64,000 nt of DNA from Psychrobacter raelei (GCF_022631235.3 NZ_CP093310.2:372001-436000); one strand, 5' to 3'; positions 9,320 to 18,812 are shown, numbered from the stretch's first letter. Numbers and translations are program-made. Notes: generated by a model from the letters alone, not told the origin.

Positions 9320-10012
9320 TTACGATTGGTTAATTAATCGCCAGGCTTGGTTAATCAAGCGGTCAGTCGGTTCAAAAGCATCTTGACCTAAAAACTCAAC
9401 CTGATACGCCTCTTGATAGTAACCATAAATGGCGTCATCTGATACCACAAAAGGCGGCCCACCTTGCTGGCGGCTCAGACGCGTGGCCTCATCCATCGCT
9501 GGCGCATTCAGCGCAAAATTAAGCAGCAATTGCGGCGCAGTTTGGGTCAGCTTTATGACTTGCTGTACGTATTGACGGCGCAAGTGAGTGGGCGCTTTAT
9601 CGGGCATGGCCACCAAAGCGGCTCTATCATAAACGGCATCGATAGTGCCCACATCAGTAGGGCTCAGCTCAAAGATATCCCCTGCAAAGATTTGGATCAG
9701 TCGTCCGGCATATTGGCCTTGATAGATATTCATAGACTCATTTTTAGGATGCTTAGTGATACTCATCTCGATATTGTTTTCTGAGAAAAACTGCTGTACT
9801 GCGCTATCTATCAGCTCTGAGCCAATCACATCATAGCCTTGCTCAGCCAGCCAAAGCATATCTATGCTCTTGCCACACAAAGGCACAAAAACACGGCTGG
9901 CAGGAGCTAGGCTAAGAGACTTAAAGTAGCTGGCCAAAAGCTGGTTTGGCTTTGCTTGATGAAAGCCTGGCTGCGGGTTTTGCCATTTTTCTTGCCAAAA
10001 TTCAGGATTCAT
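9320..10012 (-). CDS. tpm: Thiopurine S-methyltransferase
   Basis: SAM-dependent methyltransferase. Bacterial TPMTs methylate thiopurines and detoxify tellurite or selenite oxyanions. From the Met at 10012 the protein is 230 residues, close to the roughly 218 of Pseudomonas Tpm. It starts MNPEFWQEKWQNPQPGFHQ, the hallmark N-terminus of the family, followed by VFVPLCGKSIDMLWLAEQGYDVIGSEL (SAM-binding) and VYDRAALVAMP. A longer frame to 10054 adds 14 residues that the family lacks, so I reject it. Transcribed toward the mutarotase gene. No metal-resistance genes adjoin it, so its role here is unproven. Confidence 0.92.
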   Translation of the reverse strand: MNPEFWQEKWQNPQPGFHQAKPNQLLASYFKSLSLAPASRVFVPLCGKSIDMLWLAEQGYDVIGSELIDSAVQQFFSENNIEMSITKHPKNESMNIYQGQYAGRLIQIFAGDIFELSPTDVGTIDAVYDRAALVAMPDKAPTHLRRQYVQQVIKLTQTAPQLLLNFALNAPAMDEATRLSRQQGGPPFVVSDDAIYGYYQEAYQVEFLGQDAFEPTDRLINQAWRLINQS

Positions 10013-10168
10013 AATGACTCGCTTAGTAACAAAGGTATTTTTGTGGTGAGACAATACAGTGAGATTAATGATAACCCATTATCTATATATTGACTCACAA
10101 AAAAATGCTGGCGCCATGATTCATGATGCCAGCAACAGTGTTCAACATAAAGGCGTTAACACGCAGCC

Positions 10169-10696
10169 CTATTTGGCCATATATTGCTTAAATTCTTTAC
10201 GTAGTTTGCCTAACTTAGGCGGAATAACCGCTTGGCAATAGCCTTGCGTTGGGTTTTTATTAAAGTAATCTTGATGATAGTCTTCTGCCACATGGAATTC
10301 ATGAACAGGGTGCACTTCAGTGACGATATCAAGTCCCATGTCACGCAGTTTATTGATGGTACGGTCGATGGTTGGTTTTTGAGTTTCTTCATCGGTATAG
10401 AAAACCACTGAACGATATTGACTACCGATGTCATTGCCCTGACGGTCACGAGTGGTAGGATCATGCGTGGCAAAGAAGATATCTAACACCACCTCTAAAG
10501 GCACAATAGTGTCATCAAAATCAACGCGCACCACTTCGATATGTCCGGTAGTGCCAGAGCAGACGTCTTTATAATTGGCCAAGTTGGCATCTTCGCCGCC
10601 CATATAGCCTGAGGTGACTTTTTGCACCCCTTTTACCGACTGAAAAACAGACTCGGTGCACCAAAAGCAGCCGCCGCCTAAAATAATTGTTTGCAT
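10169..10696 (-). CDS. msrA: Peptide-methionine (S)-S-oxide reductase
   Basis: Reduces the S-epimer of methionine sulfoxide in proteins and free methionine, repairing oxidative damage in the cytoplasm. The 175-residue protein has the active-site motif GGGCFWCTES with catalytic Cys10 (and Cys13), then YMGGEDANLANYKDVCSGTTGHIEVV and HDPTTRDRQGNDIGSQYRSVVFY. All are canonical for MsrA. The near-C-terminal FNKNPTQGYCQ carries a resolving-Cys candidate. No MsrB domain is fused and none is adjacent. The start at 10696 has AAGGACA upstream. Monocistronic, divergent from cmoA. Confidence 0.96.
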   Translation of the reverse strand: MQTIILGGGCFWCTESVFQSVKGVQKVTSGYMGGEDANLANYKDVCSGTTGHIEVVRVDFDDTIVPLEVVLDIFFATHDPTTRDRQGNDIGSQYRSVVFYTDEETQKPTIDRTINKLRDMGLDIVTEVHPVHEFHVAEDYHQDYFNKNPTQGYCQAVIPPKLGKLRKEFKQYMAK

Positions 10697-10834
10697 GGTT
10701 TGTCCTTATTATTCGCTTATTTTATTCACTTATTAACGAGCTCGGTCTTAATTCTAACAAAATACAATCAGCCGATAAGTTAAAAACAGTAATGTTATAA
10801 TACAGTGTGTTCAAAATTGAATAAGAGACTTGAT

Positions 10835-11659
10835 ATGTCTAATACAACAGATGTCGATGCTAAGCACCCTCAGTCCAATATCCTTGTCGAAGAAAATGTG
10901 GTGTATGACAATGTGTTTACCACACCGTTAGACAAGGCCGCGCGCTTTTCATTTGATGAGCAAGTGGTGGCCTGTTTTCCTGATATGATTCGCCGCAGTG
11001 TACCAGGATACGGGCAAATGCTGGCAATGTTGCCGATTTTTGCCAAGCGTCATTGCCAGGCTGGCCAAGTAAATGCTGAGGGCAAACGGGTCAGCCGAGT
11101 CTATGACCTTGGGTGCTCGCTGGGCGGAGCCACCATGGCACTGCTGAATGAAAAAGGCGGCTTTGGCAAAGAAGAGCTACAAATTAAAGCGGTAGACATC
11201 TCGCCGGCAATGACTCAAAAAGCTGAGGTATTGCTGCAACAGAACTATCCAGAGCACGATATCGAAGTCATTACGGCTGATATTCGCGGATTTGAGCTTG
11301 AGCCTTGCGACATGGTGATATTAAACCTAACCTTGCAGTTCTTGCCGCCTGCCGACCGCACCCAAGTACTGCAAAGCATTTATAACGCCTTAAATGACGG
11401 TGGTATCTTGGTATTGACTGAAAAGACCCACACCGGCGATGAGCAAGATGATGCGTGGTTGGTTGAGCGCTATTATGACTTCAAGCGTGCCAATGGGTAT
11501 AGCGAGCTTGAGATTAGCGGCAAACGTAATGCGTTAGAAAATGTATTAATTACCGACACTTTAGATCAGCATCATCAGCGTCTAGCAGAAGTAGGCTTTA
11601 ATCGTAGTTTGACCTGGTTCCAGTTTTTAAACTTTGCGTCTATGATTGCGTTTAAGTAG
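10835..11659 (+). CDS. cmoA: Carboxy-S-adenosyl-L-methionine synthase
   Basis: Converts SAM and prephenate into carboxy-SAM, the donor used by CmoB to make the wobble nucleoside cmo5U34 in tRNA. The Rossmann motif [13 protein letters not shown] and the downstream [26 protein letters not shown] block, plus [10 protein letters not shown] and [12 protein letters not shown], are typical CmoA. From the ATG at 10835 it is 274 residues, somewhat longer than the 247 of E. coli because of an N-terminal tail. The frame open to 10805 starts with GTG and lacks support, while AAGAGA precedes 10835. It is followed 12 bp later by cobU, and cmoB lies 1.35 kb downstream, so the usual cmoAB pair is interrupted. 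Confidence 0.95.
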   Translation: MSNTTDVDAKHPQSNILVEENVVYDNVFTTPLDKAARFSFDEQVVACFPDMIRRSVPGYGQMLAMLPIFAKRHCQAGQVNAEGKRVSRVYDLGCSLGGATMALLNEKGGFGKEELQIKAVDISPAMTQKAEVLLQQNYPEHDIEVITADIRGFELEPCDMVILNLTLQFLPPADRTQVLQSIYNALNDGGILVLTEKTHTGDEQDDAWLVERYYDFKRANGYSELEISGKRNALENVLITDTLDQHHQRLAEVGFNRSLTWFQFLNFASMIAFK

Positions 11660-11671
11660 GGTGGCGTTTAA

Positions 11672-12238
11672 GTGATTCACTACATAACCGGCGGCGAGCG
11701 CTCAGGCAAAAGCAGTTATGCTGAGCGCTTAGCTGAGCAGGTGAGCGCCACGCCTTATTATCTGGCGACTTCTCGGGTACTCGATGAGAATTTTGCCAAG
11801 CGTGTTCAGCGCCATGTCCATGACAGAGCAGAGTCGAGCTGTCAATGGACGACCATTGAAGCGGATTTGAATTTAACAGAAGCATTACAGCGCTATTTTA
11901 ATCAGCACAAGTCTGATTTAAAGCAGTATAACCAACCGCTCGTTATAGTTATCGACTGTGTCACTTTATGGTTGACCAATTATGTGATGGATTATGACTA
12001 TGATGTTGATAAGTGTTTGATTTTAGCCAAACAAGACATTGATTCTCTAGCCACTTTTGCCAATCAACACAAGGCCACACTGTTTATTATCTCCAACGAG
12101 ATTGGTATGAGCTTACATGCCAGCACCGCGGAGAGTCGACAGTTTGTGTCGTTACAAGGCTGGGTTAATCAATATCTGGCACAAGTGGCGGATAAAGCGA
12201 CTTTGGTGGTGTCAGGGTTGCCTGTGGTTTTGAAGTGA
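11672..12238 (+). CDS. cobU: Adenosylcobinamide kinase / adenosylcobinamide-phosphate guanylyltransferase
   Basis: Bifunctional enzyme of cobamide nucleotide-loop assembly: phosphorylates adenosylcobinamide and then transfers GMP to it. The 188-residue protein has the P-loop GGERSGKSSYAE at residues 7-18, ATSRVLDENFAKRVQRHV in the middle, IDCVTLWLTNY, and the IISNEIGMSLHA motif. Length is that of CobU/CobP. It begins with GTG at 11672, 12 bp after cmoA, with AGGGTGG upstream, so it is probably co-transcribed with cmoA. No other cobalamin genes are in the window. An isolated cobU suggests cobinamide salvage genes elsewhere, or an orphan. Confidence 0.9.
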   Translation: MIHYITGGERSGKSSYAERLAEQVSATPYYLATSRVLDENFAKRVQRHVHDRAESSCQWTTIEADLNLTEALQRYFNQHKSDLKQYNQPLVIVIDCVTLWLTNYVMDYDYDVDKCLILAKQDIDSLATFANQHKATLFIISNEIGMSLHASTAESRQFVSLQGWVNQYLAQVADKATLVVSGLPVVLK

Positions 12239-12263
12239 GAAGTATATTAAATAAGGTCATAAT

Positions 12264-12839
12264 ATGGTGCCATTTTCACTTGAACAAAAGATTCATCAAG
12301 TTATTACCGGAAAGTTGAGCCTAAAAGACTTTGAGCAATGGATGTATCAAAATGAGGATTTGGCGTCTGTAAATCCAGACTTATACCTTGAACTGATTTC
12401 TTTTGATTATAGCCATGAGTATAGTCTTAAAGCATTTCAGCTTAGCTTTGCAAAATATGTTGGTTTTCATAAATTTGAAGCAGATTTAATAAAAGAATGC
12501 TTATATTCAATTATTAATAGAGACGGTGATTATATTCACTCTATTCGAATGTTATATGAGTTTTATTTTATAGGATATGAGTTTTTACAGAAGCTAGGCT
12601 TGAGTTACGGGCTCTGGGTTATGCATGCCCAAACCTCGGATTCACATGGTGATGTTAACGATATTGTTGAAAGTTATTATCCCGATATTGTTTACGATAC
12701 TAAAAATGCATTGCATTGGTTAGAGTCTGGTAACATTGTCTTTAAAGCAGAAAAATGTGATTTAGGTGGTTTTGAATATGATGATTTGCGTAGTGAAGAT
12801 GAGAAGATAAAAGGGTATGTCATAACGACGGAGATTTAA
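12264..12839 (+). CDS. AT-rich hypothetical protein, possible immunity-type protein
   Basis: A 191-residue soluble protein I cannot name. Visible features are an N-terminal helical segment LSLKDFEQWMYQNEDLASVNPDLYLELISFDYS, a central FYFIGYEFLQKLGLSYGLWVM segment, and a C-terminal YPDIVYDTKNALHWLESGNIVFKAEKCDLGGFEYDD region ending in charged residues. The layout reminds me of uncharacterised small proteins found beside polymorphic toxins, but this is only a resemblance. Codon and base use is clearly more AT-rich than cmoA, cobU or cmoB on either side, so it looks acquired. The start ATG at 12264 follows cobU by 25 bp, with AAGG about 8 bp upstream. No toxin gene is adjacent. Confidence 0.7.
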   Translation: MVPFSLEQKIHQVITGKLSLKDFEQWMYQNEDLASVNPDLYLELISFDYSHEYSLKAFQLSFAKYVGFHKFEADLIKECLYSIINRDGDYIHSIRMLYEFYFIGYEFLQKLGLSYGLWVMHAQTSDSHGDVNDIVESYYPDIVYDTKNALHWLESGNIVFKAEKCDLGGFEYDDLRSEDEKIKGYVITTEI

Positions 12840-13009
12840 TTTAAGTAGCACTACTCTATCCATTGGTTGCATTTATATTTTCGCCCAAAATTTTTTCAAA
12901 GTTCACCCTAAGCGCATTACCCTTTATAATAGCGACCTTCATTACCAAGCTCACTACTAAATATAAAAACATAACGCCAAATTAAACATACAAACACAAT
13001 GACCCACCT

Positions 13010-14071
13010 ATGACAAACCAAACCATCGAAACTGCCGAACGTGAACTGTACCTTGCTTTGATAGGGCGCGCGAAATATCGCCCTATTGCTACCCAGTGGT
13101 TGGTAAACTTACCCCAATGGCTCAGTGACGTTAAAGACAAACGCCGCTATGCTCACGCGCCAGCTTACCTATCTGCGGTAGAAAACTTGCCACAAATCAC
13201 GGTCAAAAACGTCGATTTGAACAGCGATATTCTAACCATTGATGCCGATTTGACTGACGGTCAAAGCAAGCAAATAACCGCGCTTATGAAACAGTTAATG
13301 CCATGGCGCAAAGGCCCGTTTCAGATTGGATCTGGCGACAATAAGGTGTTTATCGACACTGAATGGCACAGTGATTGGAAATGGAATCGCATAAAGCCTC
13401 ATTTAGGTACTTTACAAGGCCGTTATGTGCTTGATGTCGGTGGTGGCTCAGGCTATCACGGCTGGCGCATGGCAGGGGCAGGGGCTAAGCAAGTGGTTAT
13501 CATTGATCCCTCTTGCCTTTTTTATCATCAGTTTATGGCCATTCGTCACTTTGTGGCAGGCTTCGATACTGATATGGACAGTGATAGAACAGGCGTCGGC
13601 TACCGCACTCACTATATTCCTGTTGGCTTAGAGCAGTTACCCTCAAGCTCAGATCAAGGCAATCAATTGTTTGATACCGTATTTTGTATGGGGGTGCTAT
13701 ATCACCGTCAATCACCGTTTGAGCATTTGATTCAACTCAAAAACCAGCTGATAAATGGTGGGCAACTGGTGTTAGAAACCCTAGTTATCGAAGGCGATGC
13801 CAATACCGTACTGGTGCCGCACAATCGCTATGCGAAGATGAATAATGTTTATTTTATTCCCTCTGTAGCAGCGTTAACCGGCTGGCTAGAAAAGGTTGGT
13901 TTTAGTGAGGTTAAGTGTGTGGATATTGATATTACCTCGACCAAAGAGCAGCGCGCCACAGACTGGATGAGCTATCAATCGCTCAAAGACTTTTTGGATC
14001 CCAATGACCCCACCAAAACGGTTGAAGGGTATCCGGCGCCCATGCGAGCAACATTAATCGCCACTAAGTAG
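13010..14071 (+). CDS. cmoB: tRNA U34 carboxymethyltransferase
   Basis: Transfers the carboxymethyl group of carboxy-SAM to 5-hydroxyuridine at tRNA position 34, completing cmo5U and widening wobble decoding. The 353-residue protein has the CmoB-specific WRKGPFQIG and IDTEWHSDWKWNRI segments, the SAM motif LDVGGGSGYHGWRMAGAGA, the core FDTVFCMGVLYHRQSPFEHL, and VEGYPAPMRATLIA at the end. All match the E. coli enzyme, which is about 30 residues shorter. It would work with CmoA, encoded 1.35 kb upstream beyond cobU and the AT-rich gene. The 170-bp gap before it may hold its own promoter. Confidence 0.96.
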   Translation: MTNQTIETAERELYLALIGRAKYRPIATQWLVNLPQWLSDVKDKRRYAHAPAYLSAVENLPQITVKNVDLNSDILTIDADLTDGQSKQITALMKQLMPWRKGPFQIGSGDNKVFIDTEWHSDWKWNRIKPHLGTLQGRYVLDVGGGSGYHGWRMAGAGAKQVVIIDPSCLFYHQFMAIRHFVAGFDTDMDSDRTGVGYRTHYIPVGLEQLPSSSDQGNQLFDTVFCMGVLYHRQSPFEHLIQLKNQLINGGQLVLETLVIEGDANTVLVPHNRYAKMNNVYFIPSVAALTGWLEKVGFSEVKCVDIDITSTKEQRATDWMSYQSLKDFLDPNDPTKTVEGYPAPMRATLIATK

Positions 14072-14198
14072 CCCGCCCCACTTATTTGGCAATTCATTTA
14101 AAGGGCTTATTGCAACTGCATGTACCGTGCTACAGTTAACATATAAATCAATGCTCGTCGACATCTCTTGTCTAGGCGACACAATAGGAGCATGCCCT

Positions 14199-15371
14199 AT
14201 GAATAAATTGCATTTGCTAAGCACTGCTTTATTTGGATTGTCGACGCTGATCACGTTACCAGCTTTGGCCGCAGAGGGCTATGGCAAGCCATTTGAGGAT
14301 GGGGGCTACAGCAAAGACGACTGGCAATTGGTCTGTGATAATACGTTAACTTGCCGAGCGGCGGGTTATTCAAGTGAAGATAATCTGGACAGACCGGCTT
14401 CAATTTTAATCACGGCGATACCCAAGCAGAGCACCCCGAAAGTTGAGGTGCAGTTTGCAAGCGAAGAAGATGATAACGGCAACAACGAGATTGAGCTTTG
14501 GTTAAACGATAAGTTTTATGGGCAGCTCAGCGCTGGTTCAGATGGGGCAGGTGGTGGTGTTTATCAATTAAACCAAAAGCAGGCCCAAGCGCTACTTAGG
14601 CGAGCGCGTCAAAATACTAAAATAGACATAGTCGCCGTCTCTAATGTGGGTAGTAAACGTTGGCAAGTTAGCGATAAAGGTATGAGTGCGGTACTGCTTA
14701 AATTAGATGAGGCACAAGGGCGAGTCGGTAACGCATTGGCTTTAGTCAGTCATAGCCATCTGAATAAACAAGTGCCCAAATCAGCAGTAGCAAAACCCAT
14801 TATTCATAAAGCGTTCGCCTATGCTGATGCAAAACAAACGACACTGTCGCCCTCAGCGCTTAACTATTTTAACGCTAATATTGAAAAATGGGTGAGGGTA
14901 GGCTCTAAACCATTAATTGGCAGCTCAGATGACATGGGGGCGTGTGAACTGGCAAATCCTAAGTCTGAGCAGTCTCAATCTTTTAGGGAGTATGCCACAG
15001 AGGATCTTAACTGGAGCTTTGAGCGGGTAGATGCCACGCATACGCTGGCCAGTCATTTGTGCTGGCGTGGTGCTTATAATATGGGATATGGGTATTGGCT
15101 GATAGACCATGCCAAACCGAGTTCGCCTCAGCTTATCACCACCTCTGGCTCAGAGTATTCTGACGGTGAGATTTGGGCAATTCATAAAGCTCGCGGGATA
15201 GGGGACTGTTGGGGACAAAAACAGTGGGTATGGAATGGCCAATCTTTTGTACTTGCCACAGAAGCAACTACAGGTATGTGCCGCGGCTTTGCAGGTGGTG
15301 CATGGCAATTACCCACTCATGTCACTAAGATTATCGAGCATAACAGTACCCAAGCGTCGATAGCCAACTAG
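14199..15371 (+). CDS. Exported DUF1176 domain-containing protein
   Basis: A 390-residue precursor with a clear Sec signal peptide (MNKLHLLSTALFGLSTL then ALAA) and a body matching my memory of DUF1176, an uncharacterised proteobacterial family. Landmarks are DWQLVCDNTLTCRAAGY after the signal (two Cys that could form a disulfide), a beta-rich middle, and a C-terminal half with paired Cys in LCWRGAYNMGYGYWL and IGDCWGQKQWVW. The start at 14199 follows AGGAG. A frame reaching back to 14127 would bury the signal peptide and is rejected. Periplasmic location is inferred. A hairpin overlaps the stop codon. Confidence 0.8.
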   Translation: MNKLHLLSTALFGLSTLITLPALAAEGYGKPFEDGGYSKDDWQLVCDNTLTCRAAGYSSEDNLDRPASILITAIPKQSTPKVEVQFASEEDDNGNNEIELWLNDKFYGQLSAGSDGAGGGVYQLNQKQAQALLRRARQNTKIDIVAVSNVGSKRWQVSDKGMSAVLLKLDEAQGRVGNALALVSHSHLNKQVPKSAVAKPIIHKAFAYADAKQTTLSPSALNYFNANIEKWVRVGSKPLIGSSDDMGACELANPKSEQSQSFREYATEDLNWSFERVDATHTLASHLCWRGAYNMGYGYWLIDHAKPSSPQLITTSGSEYSDGEIWAIHKARGIGDCWGQKQWVWNGQSFVLATEATTGMCRGFAGGAWQLPTHVTKIIEHNSTQASIAN

Positions 15372-15386
15372 CCGGTGACGCTTGGG
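15349..15386. terminator. Terminator-like hairpin overlapping the DUF1176 gene end
   Basis: CCCAAGCGTC (15349-15358) pairs perfectly with GACGCTTGGG (15377-15386), with an 18-nt loop containing the stop codon. No T-tract follows, so termination efficiency is doubtful. Confidence 0.4.
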
Positions 15387-15405
15387 CTGACTTGAATTAG
15401 GGACT

Positions 15406-15636
15406 CTAAAGCACCCACTTTTCGAACACAACTTCTAGCACCAGCTTTAATAAAAAGCCGACGAAGCCTGCACCTAAGGCCAAAAAAATCCAAAAAGTGC
15501 CGGCACGACCTGCATCAGATTTTTTGGAAATGTCCCACATAATAAAGAACAAAAAGGCGATAAAAATAGGCAGTAAGACGTAGAGGCCCCACTTGGTTAC
15601 GGTTTCAGCGGCAATAGCAAACACGGCAGCAAGCAT
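15406..15636 (-). CDS. Small membrane protein, DUF2788 family
   Basis: A 76-residue protein with two hydrophobic helices (about residues 16-35 and 45-70), separated by the short basic loop MWDISKKSDAGRAGTFWIF. This architecture and the WDxxKKSxAGRxGxFxxFLALGxGxxGF pattern match the DUF2788 family of small inner-membrane proteins in Moraxellaceae and relatives, for which I know no function. It is convergent with the DUF1176 gene and divergent from argS. The start at 15636 is the only reasonable Met. Family assignment is from memory. Confidence 0.7.
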   Translation of the reverse strand: MLAAVFAIAAETVTKWGLYVLLPIFIAFLFFIMWDISKKSDAGRAGTFWIFLALGAGFVGFLLKLVLEVVFEKWVL

Positions 15637-15920
15637 AAATGCATTCCAAAAATAATGATAAAAATAGGAGGGTACTGTCTAAAACAGTGCTCAGAGTGTG
15701 ATAAGTCAGTCTAGAGTGCCCCATTATAGAGGAGAGTGACCCCATAATGCCATTTTGGTGGGCGACTGATAACAAAACAACAAAAATGAAAGTTGATGGA
15801 AAAAGTAAGCTAACCTTGATATATTAAAGGGTTGCTCCAAATATATGAGTACCCTTTCAAATTTTGTATCAAAACCTTATCTCAATCCCAAATTCACTTA
15901 ACTTCAGAGTTTAATAAATT

Positions 15921-17750
15921 ATGTCGCAAGCTCAAATTGATGAAATCTTTGCATTACTAGATAGCGCCGCCAAAGTATTGATTGATCAAGGCGTATTGCC
16001 GGCCGATTGGCAGAATAACAGCCAGATCACGCGCAGCAAAAGCCCTGAGCACGGCGACTATGCCAGTAATATCGCCCTAACCGCTGCTAAAGCCGCCAAA
16101 TCCAACCCACGCGCCTTAGCGGAGCAGTTGACAGCGGCCTTACCAGCCAATGACAGCATTGCTAAGCTAGAGATTGCAGGGCCTGGCTTTATCAACATCT
16201 TTTTAAATACTGATGCAAAATTTGCGGTATTGGATGCCATTTTTGCTAAAAATCAGAATTACGGCTTAACCGATGAATTTGCGAATAAAAAGATTCAGGT
16301 TGAGTTCGTATCTGCCAACCCAACTTCTAGCTTGCATGTGGGGCATGGCCGCGGTGCCGCCTTTGGTATGAGTGTGGCAAACCTGCTTGAAGCTGTGGGC
16401 TATGAGGTGACTCGTGAATATTATGTCAATGATGCCGGTCGTCAGATGGATATTTTGGCCACCAGTACTTATTTACGTTATTTACAGTTAAATGGCGAGC
16501 AAATCCACTTTCCAGTGGGCGGTTATCAAGGCGATTATGTGACCGACATTGCACAAACCATTAAGACCCAGCAAAACGACGCCTATGTGCACAGCTATGC
16601 TGATATCAGCGCAAATGCACCAGAAGATGAAGTCTCTGAGGTGAATGACGCCGGTGAAAAAGAGGTGGTCTCAGGGGATAAAAATGCACACATTGATGTG
16701 ATAATTGCCAATAGCAAGCAAGCACTTGGCGATAACTATGCTGTCTTCTTAAATGCAGCTTTGAGTGAAATCTTGGGAGATATCAAAGACGATCTTAATG
16801 AGTTTGGGGTGCGTTTTGAGCGCTGGTTTAGCGAAAAATCCATAGCAGATGAAATTGAGCCGGTTTTGGCTGAGCTTGACAGCAAAGGCCATTTGTATGA
16901 AAAAGACGGCAACATTTGGTTCCGTTCTACCGACTTCGGTGATGAAAAAGACCGTGTGGTACGCCGTGCTAATGGCCTAACCACTTATTTTGCTTCGGAC
17001 ATCGCTTATCACAAAAACAAATTTGAGCGCGGATTTGACACGGTAATTAACGTATGGGGCGCTGACCACCATGGTTATATCGCCCGTGTTCGTGCCGCTT
17101 TGACTGCACTGGGTATCGATGAAAAACGTTTGGAAGTTATTTTAGTTCAGTTCGTGGCATTATGGCGCGGTGAAGAAAAAATCCAAATGTCATCACGCTC
17201 AGGTAAGTTTGTGACGCTGCGTGAGCTGCGTGAAGAAGTGGGTAATGATGCCGCCCGTTTTTATTATGTGGCGCGTAAGCCTGAAGTGCACATTGACTTT
17301 GACTTAGAATTGGCAAAATCACAGAGCAAAGACAATGCCGTGTATTACATTCAATATGCTCATGCCCGCGTGTGCAGCGTACTTGAAAAATTAGCAGCCA
17401 AGGGTTTCGATGTGGACGACGCTCAAGGCAGTGCGCAACAACACTTACTAACCGCAGACGCCGAAAGTGAGCTGATTAAACTGCTGGCCGCTTATCCTGC
17501 GACCTTAAAGCGTGCAGCCACTGGTTACGATCCACACGTATTGACCAACTACCTAAAAGACTTGGCCTCCTTATTCCACGCTTGGTATAACGACAATCGT
17601 ATCTTGCCGGTGAGCATTATTGCTGATGAGACACCAAGCCAAGAGGAGCTGGATATGATGCAGGCTCGCTTGCGCCTATCAAAGGCGGTGCGTCAGGTAT
17701 TGGCCAACGGCTTAAGCTTGCTGGGCTTGTCTGCACCTACTAGCATGTAG
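15921..17750 (+). CDS. argS: Arginyl-tRNA synthetase
   Basis: Class I aminoacyl-tRNA synthetase charging tRNA-Arg. The 609-residue protein has the N-terminal Arg_tRNA_synt_N domain (about residues 1-105). The HIGH-type motif is in VSANPTSSLHVGHGRGAA (His-Val-Gly-His near 140), followed by the catalytic core with YFASDIAYHKNKFERGFD and VWGADHHGYIARV. The KMSKS-equivalent is IQMSSRSGKFVTLREL near 420. The C-terminal anticodon-binding DALR domain ends near ANGLSLLGLSAPTSM. Length is slightly above E. coli ArgRS (577), partly from an acidic insert around residue 230 (SANAPEDEVSEVNDAGEKE). Housekeeping gene followed by the SPOR-domain gene after 147 bp. Confidence 0.97.
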   Translation: MSQAQIDEIFALLDSAAKVLIDQGVLPADWQNNSQITRSKSPEHGDYASNIALTAAKAAKSNPRALAEQLTAALPANDSIAKLEIAGPGFINIFLNTDAKFAVLDAIFAKNQNYGLTDEFANKKIQVEFVSANPTSSLHVGHGRGAAFGMSVANLLEAVGYEVTREYYVNDAGRQMDILATSTYLRYLQLNGEQIHFPVGGYQGDYVTDIAQTIKTQQNDAYVHSYADISANAPEDEVSEVNDAGEKEVVSGDKNAHIDVIIANSKQALGDNYAVFLNAALSEILGDIKDDLNEFGVRFERWFSEKSIADEIEPVLAELDSKGHLYEKDGNIWFRSTDFGDEKDRVVRRANGLTTYFASDIAYHKNKFERGFDTVINVWGADHHGYIARVRAALTALGIDEKRLEVILVQFVALWRGEEKIQMSSRSGKFVTLRELREEVGNDAARFYYVARKPEVHIDFDLELAKSQSKDNAVYYIQYAHARVCSVLEKLAAKGFDVDDAQGSAQQHLLTADAESELIKLLAAYPATLKRAATGYDPHVLTNYLKDLASLFHAWYNDNRILPVSIIADETPSQEELDMMQARLRLSKAVRQVLANGLSLLGLSAPTSM

Positions 17751-17897
17751 CAGGCTTTTGGTAGAATAAAAAGCTGCTTAAGTGATTAATTTAGCATTAT
17801 AAGTTATTTGATATACTCGCTCATGTTAGTGACTTAATGGTTAACTTATAAATTGCCAACGAGCATGGCCTGACTGATTCATAAATGGAGAAAATTT

Positions 17898-18725
17898 ATG
17901 TTAGCAAAAAAACCTAAAGGCGCAGTACAAAAGCGACAAGGCGGTGGGGTTGCAAGCTTACTGTGGATGTTCGTTGGCGCCATATTGACTGTCATGTGTT
18001 TGGGTGTGCTGTATCTTTGGAACCCGTTTGACTTAGGTAGCGAGACCAAAGCGGAGCAAAAAACCGTTGAGCCGATCAATCAGCCTAAGTCTGAGACCAA
18101 TGACTTTGAGTTTTATGATTTGCTGCCCGATCAAGAGATGATCAGCGTGCCAGATGAAGCGGTGTTTGATCAAGATACGCAGACCACGACTGCCCCAGAT
18201 GTGTTACAACCTGATGTGGTGGTAACCACGCCAAGTACCCAAACTCGTGATAATAGCATTCAATCTATTGATGATTTGGCCGGGGTACAAGACAACTCTA
18301 CTCAGACACCGGTAAAACCAAATGCGCCGGCAGCCAGTGGGGATAATGACATTGTGATTGTGGAGGAGGAGGGGACTTATGATGACCCCACGCCGGCCAC
18401 CAGTAGTGGCAACCAAACCAGTCAGAGCACAGGCCAAGCCAACCGAGTGACTCAAGCTGGAGTTAAGCCTGCCGCTGCTAGCAGACCACCGAGTTATATT
18501 CTGCAAATTAACAGCTTTAGTAGTGCTGATGAAGCAGATAAACGCCGCGCCCAAGTGCTGATGGCAGGCGTAGATGCCAAAGTGGTTAAAAGCAAAATGA
18601 ACAATGGTCAGGTGTTTTACCAAGTGGTGTCACCCACCATGACCAGTCGTCAAAATGTCGTGGCCGCGCAGCAAAAACTACAAAATAATGGCATTGACTC
18701 GTTAATTGTTGAGCAGCGCCGCTGA
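17898..18725 (+). CDS. SPOR domain-containing protein (FtsN-like)
   Basis: A 275-residue single-pass inner-membrane protein. It has a basic cytoplasmic N-terminus, one membrane helix at about residues 20-42, a long Pro/Thr/Gln-rich acidic periplasmic linker (about 45-195), and a C-terminal SPOR domain (about 198-275, PPSYILQINSFSSADEADKRRAQVL and FYQVVSPTMTSRQNVVAAQQKL). SPOR domains bind denuded glycan strands at division septa. The layout is that of FtsN and other argS-linked SPOR proteins of gammaproteobacteria, so a division role is plausible but the specific orthology is not proven. The start at 17898 is chosen because GGAGAAAATTT precedes it. Confidence 0.85.
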   Translation: MLAKKPKGAVQKRQGGGVASLLWMFVGAILTVMCLGVLYLWNPFDLGSETKAEQKTVEPINQPKSETNDFEFYDLLPDQEMISVPDEAVFDQDTQTTTAPDVLQPDVVVTTPSTQTRDNSIQSIDDLAGVQDNSTQTPVKPNAPAASGDNDIVIVEEEGTYDDPTPATSSGNQTSQSTGQANRVTQAGVKPAAASRPPSYILQINSFSSADEADKRRAQVLMAGVDAKVVKSKMNNGQVFYQVVSPTMTSRQNVVAAQQKLQNNGIDSLIVEQRR

Positions 18726-18812
18726 GTCGTCTCTAAGCCAATGAGAGACATTAAGTAAGCCCGTTAGTTTTTATATTCAAAGGTATTTCTTACATTTAAA
18801 GGTATATGGATC

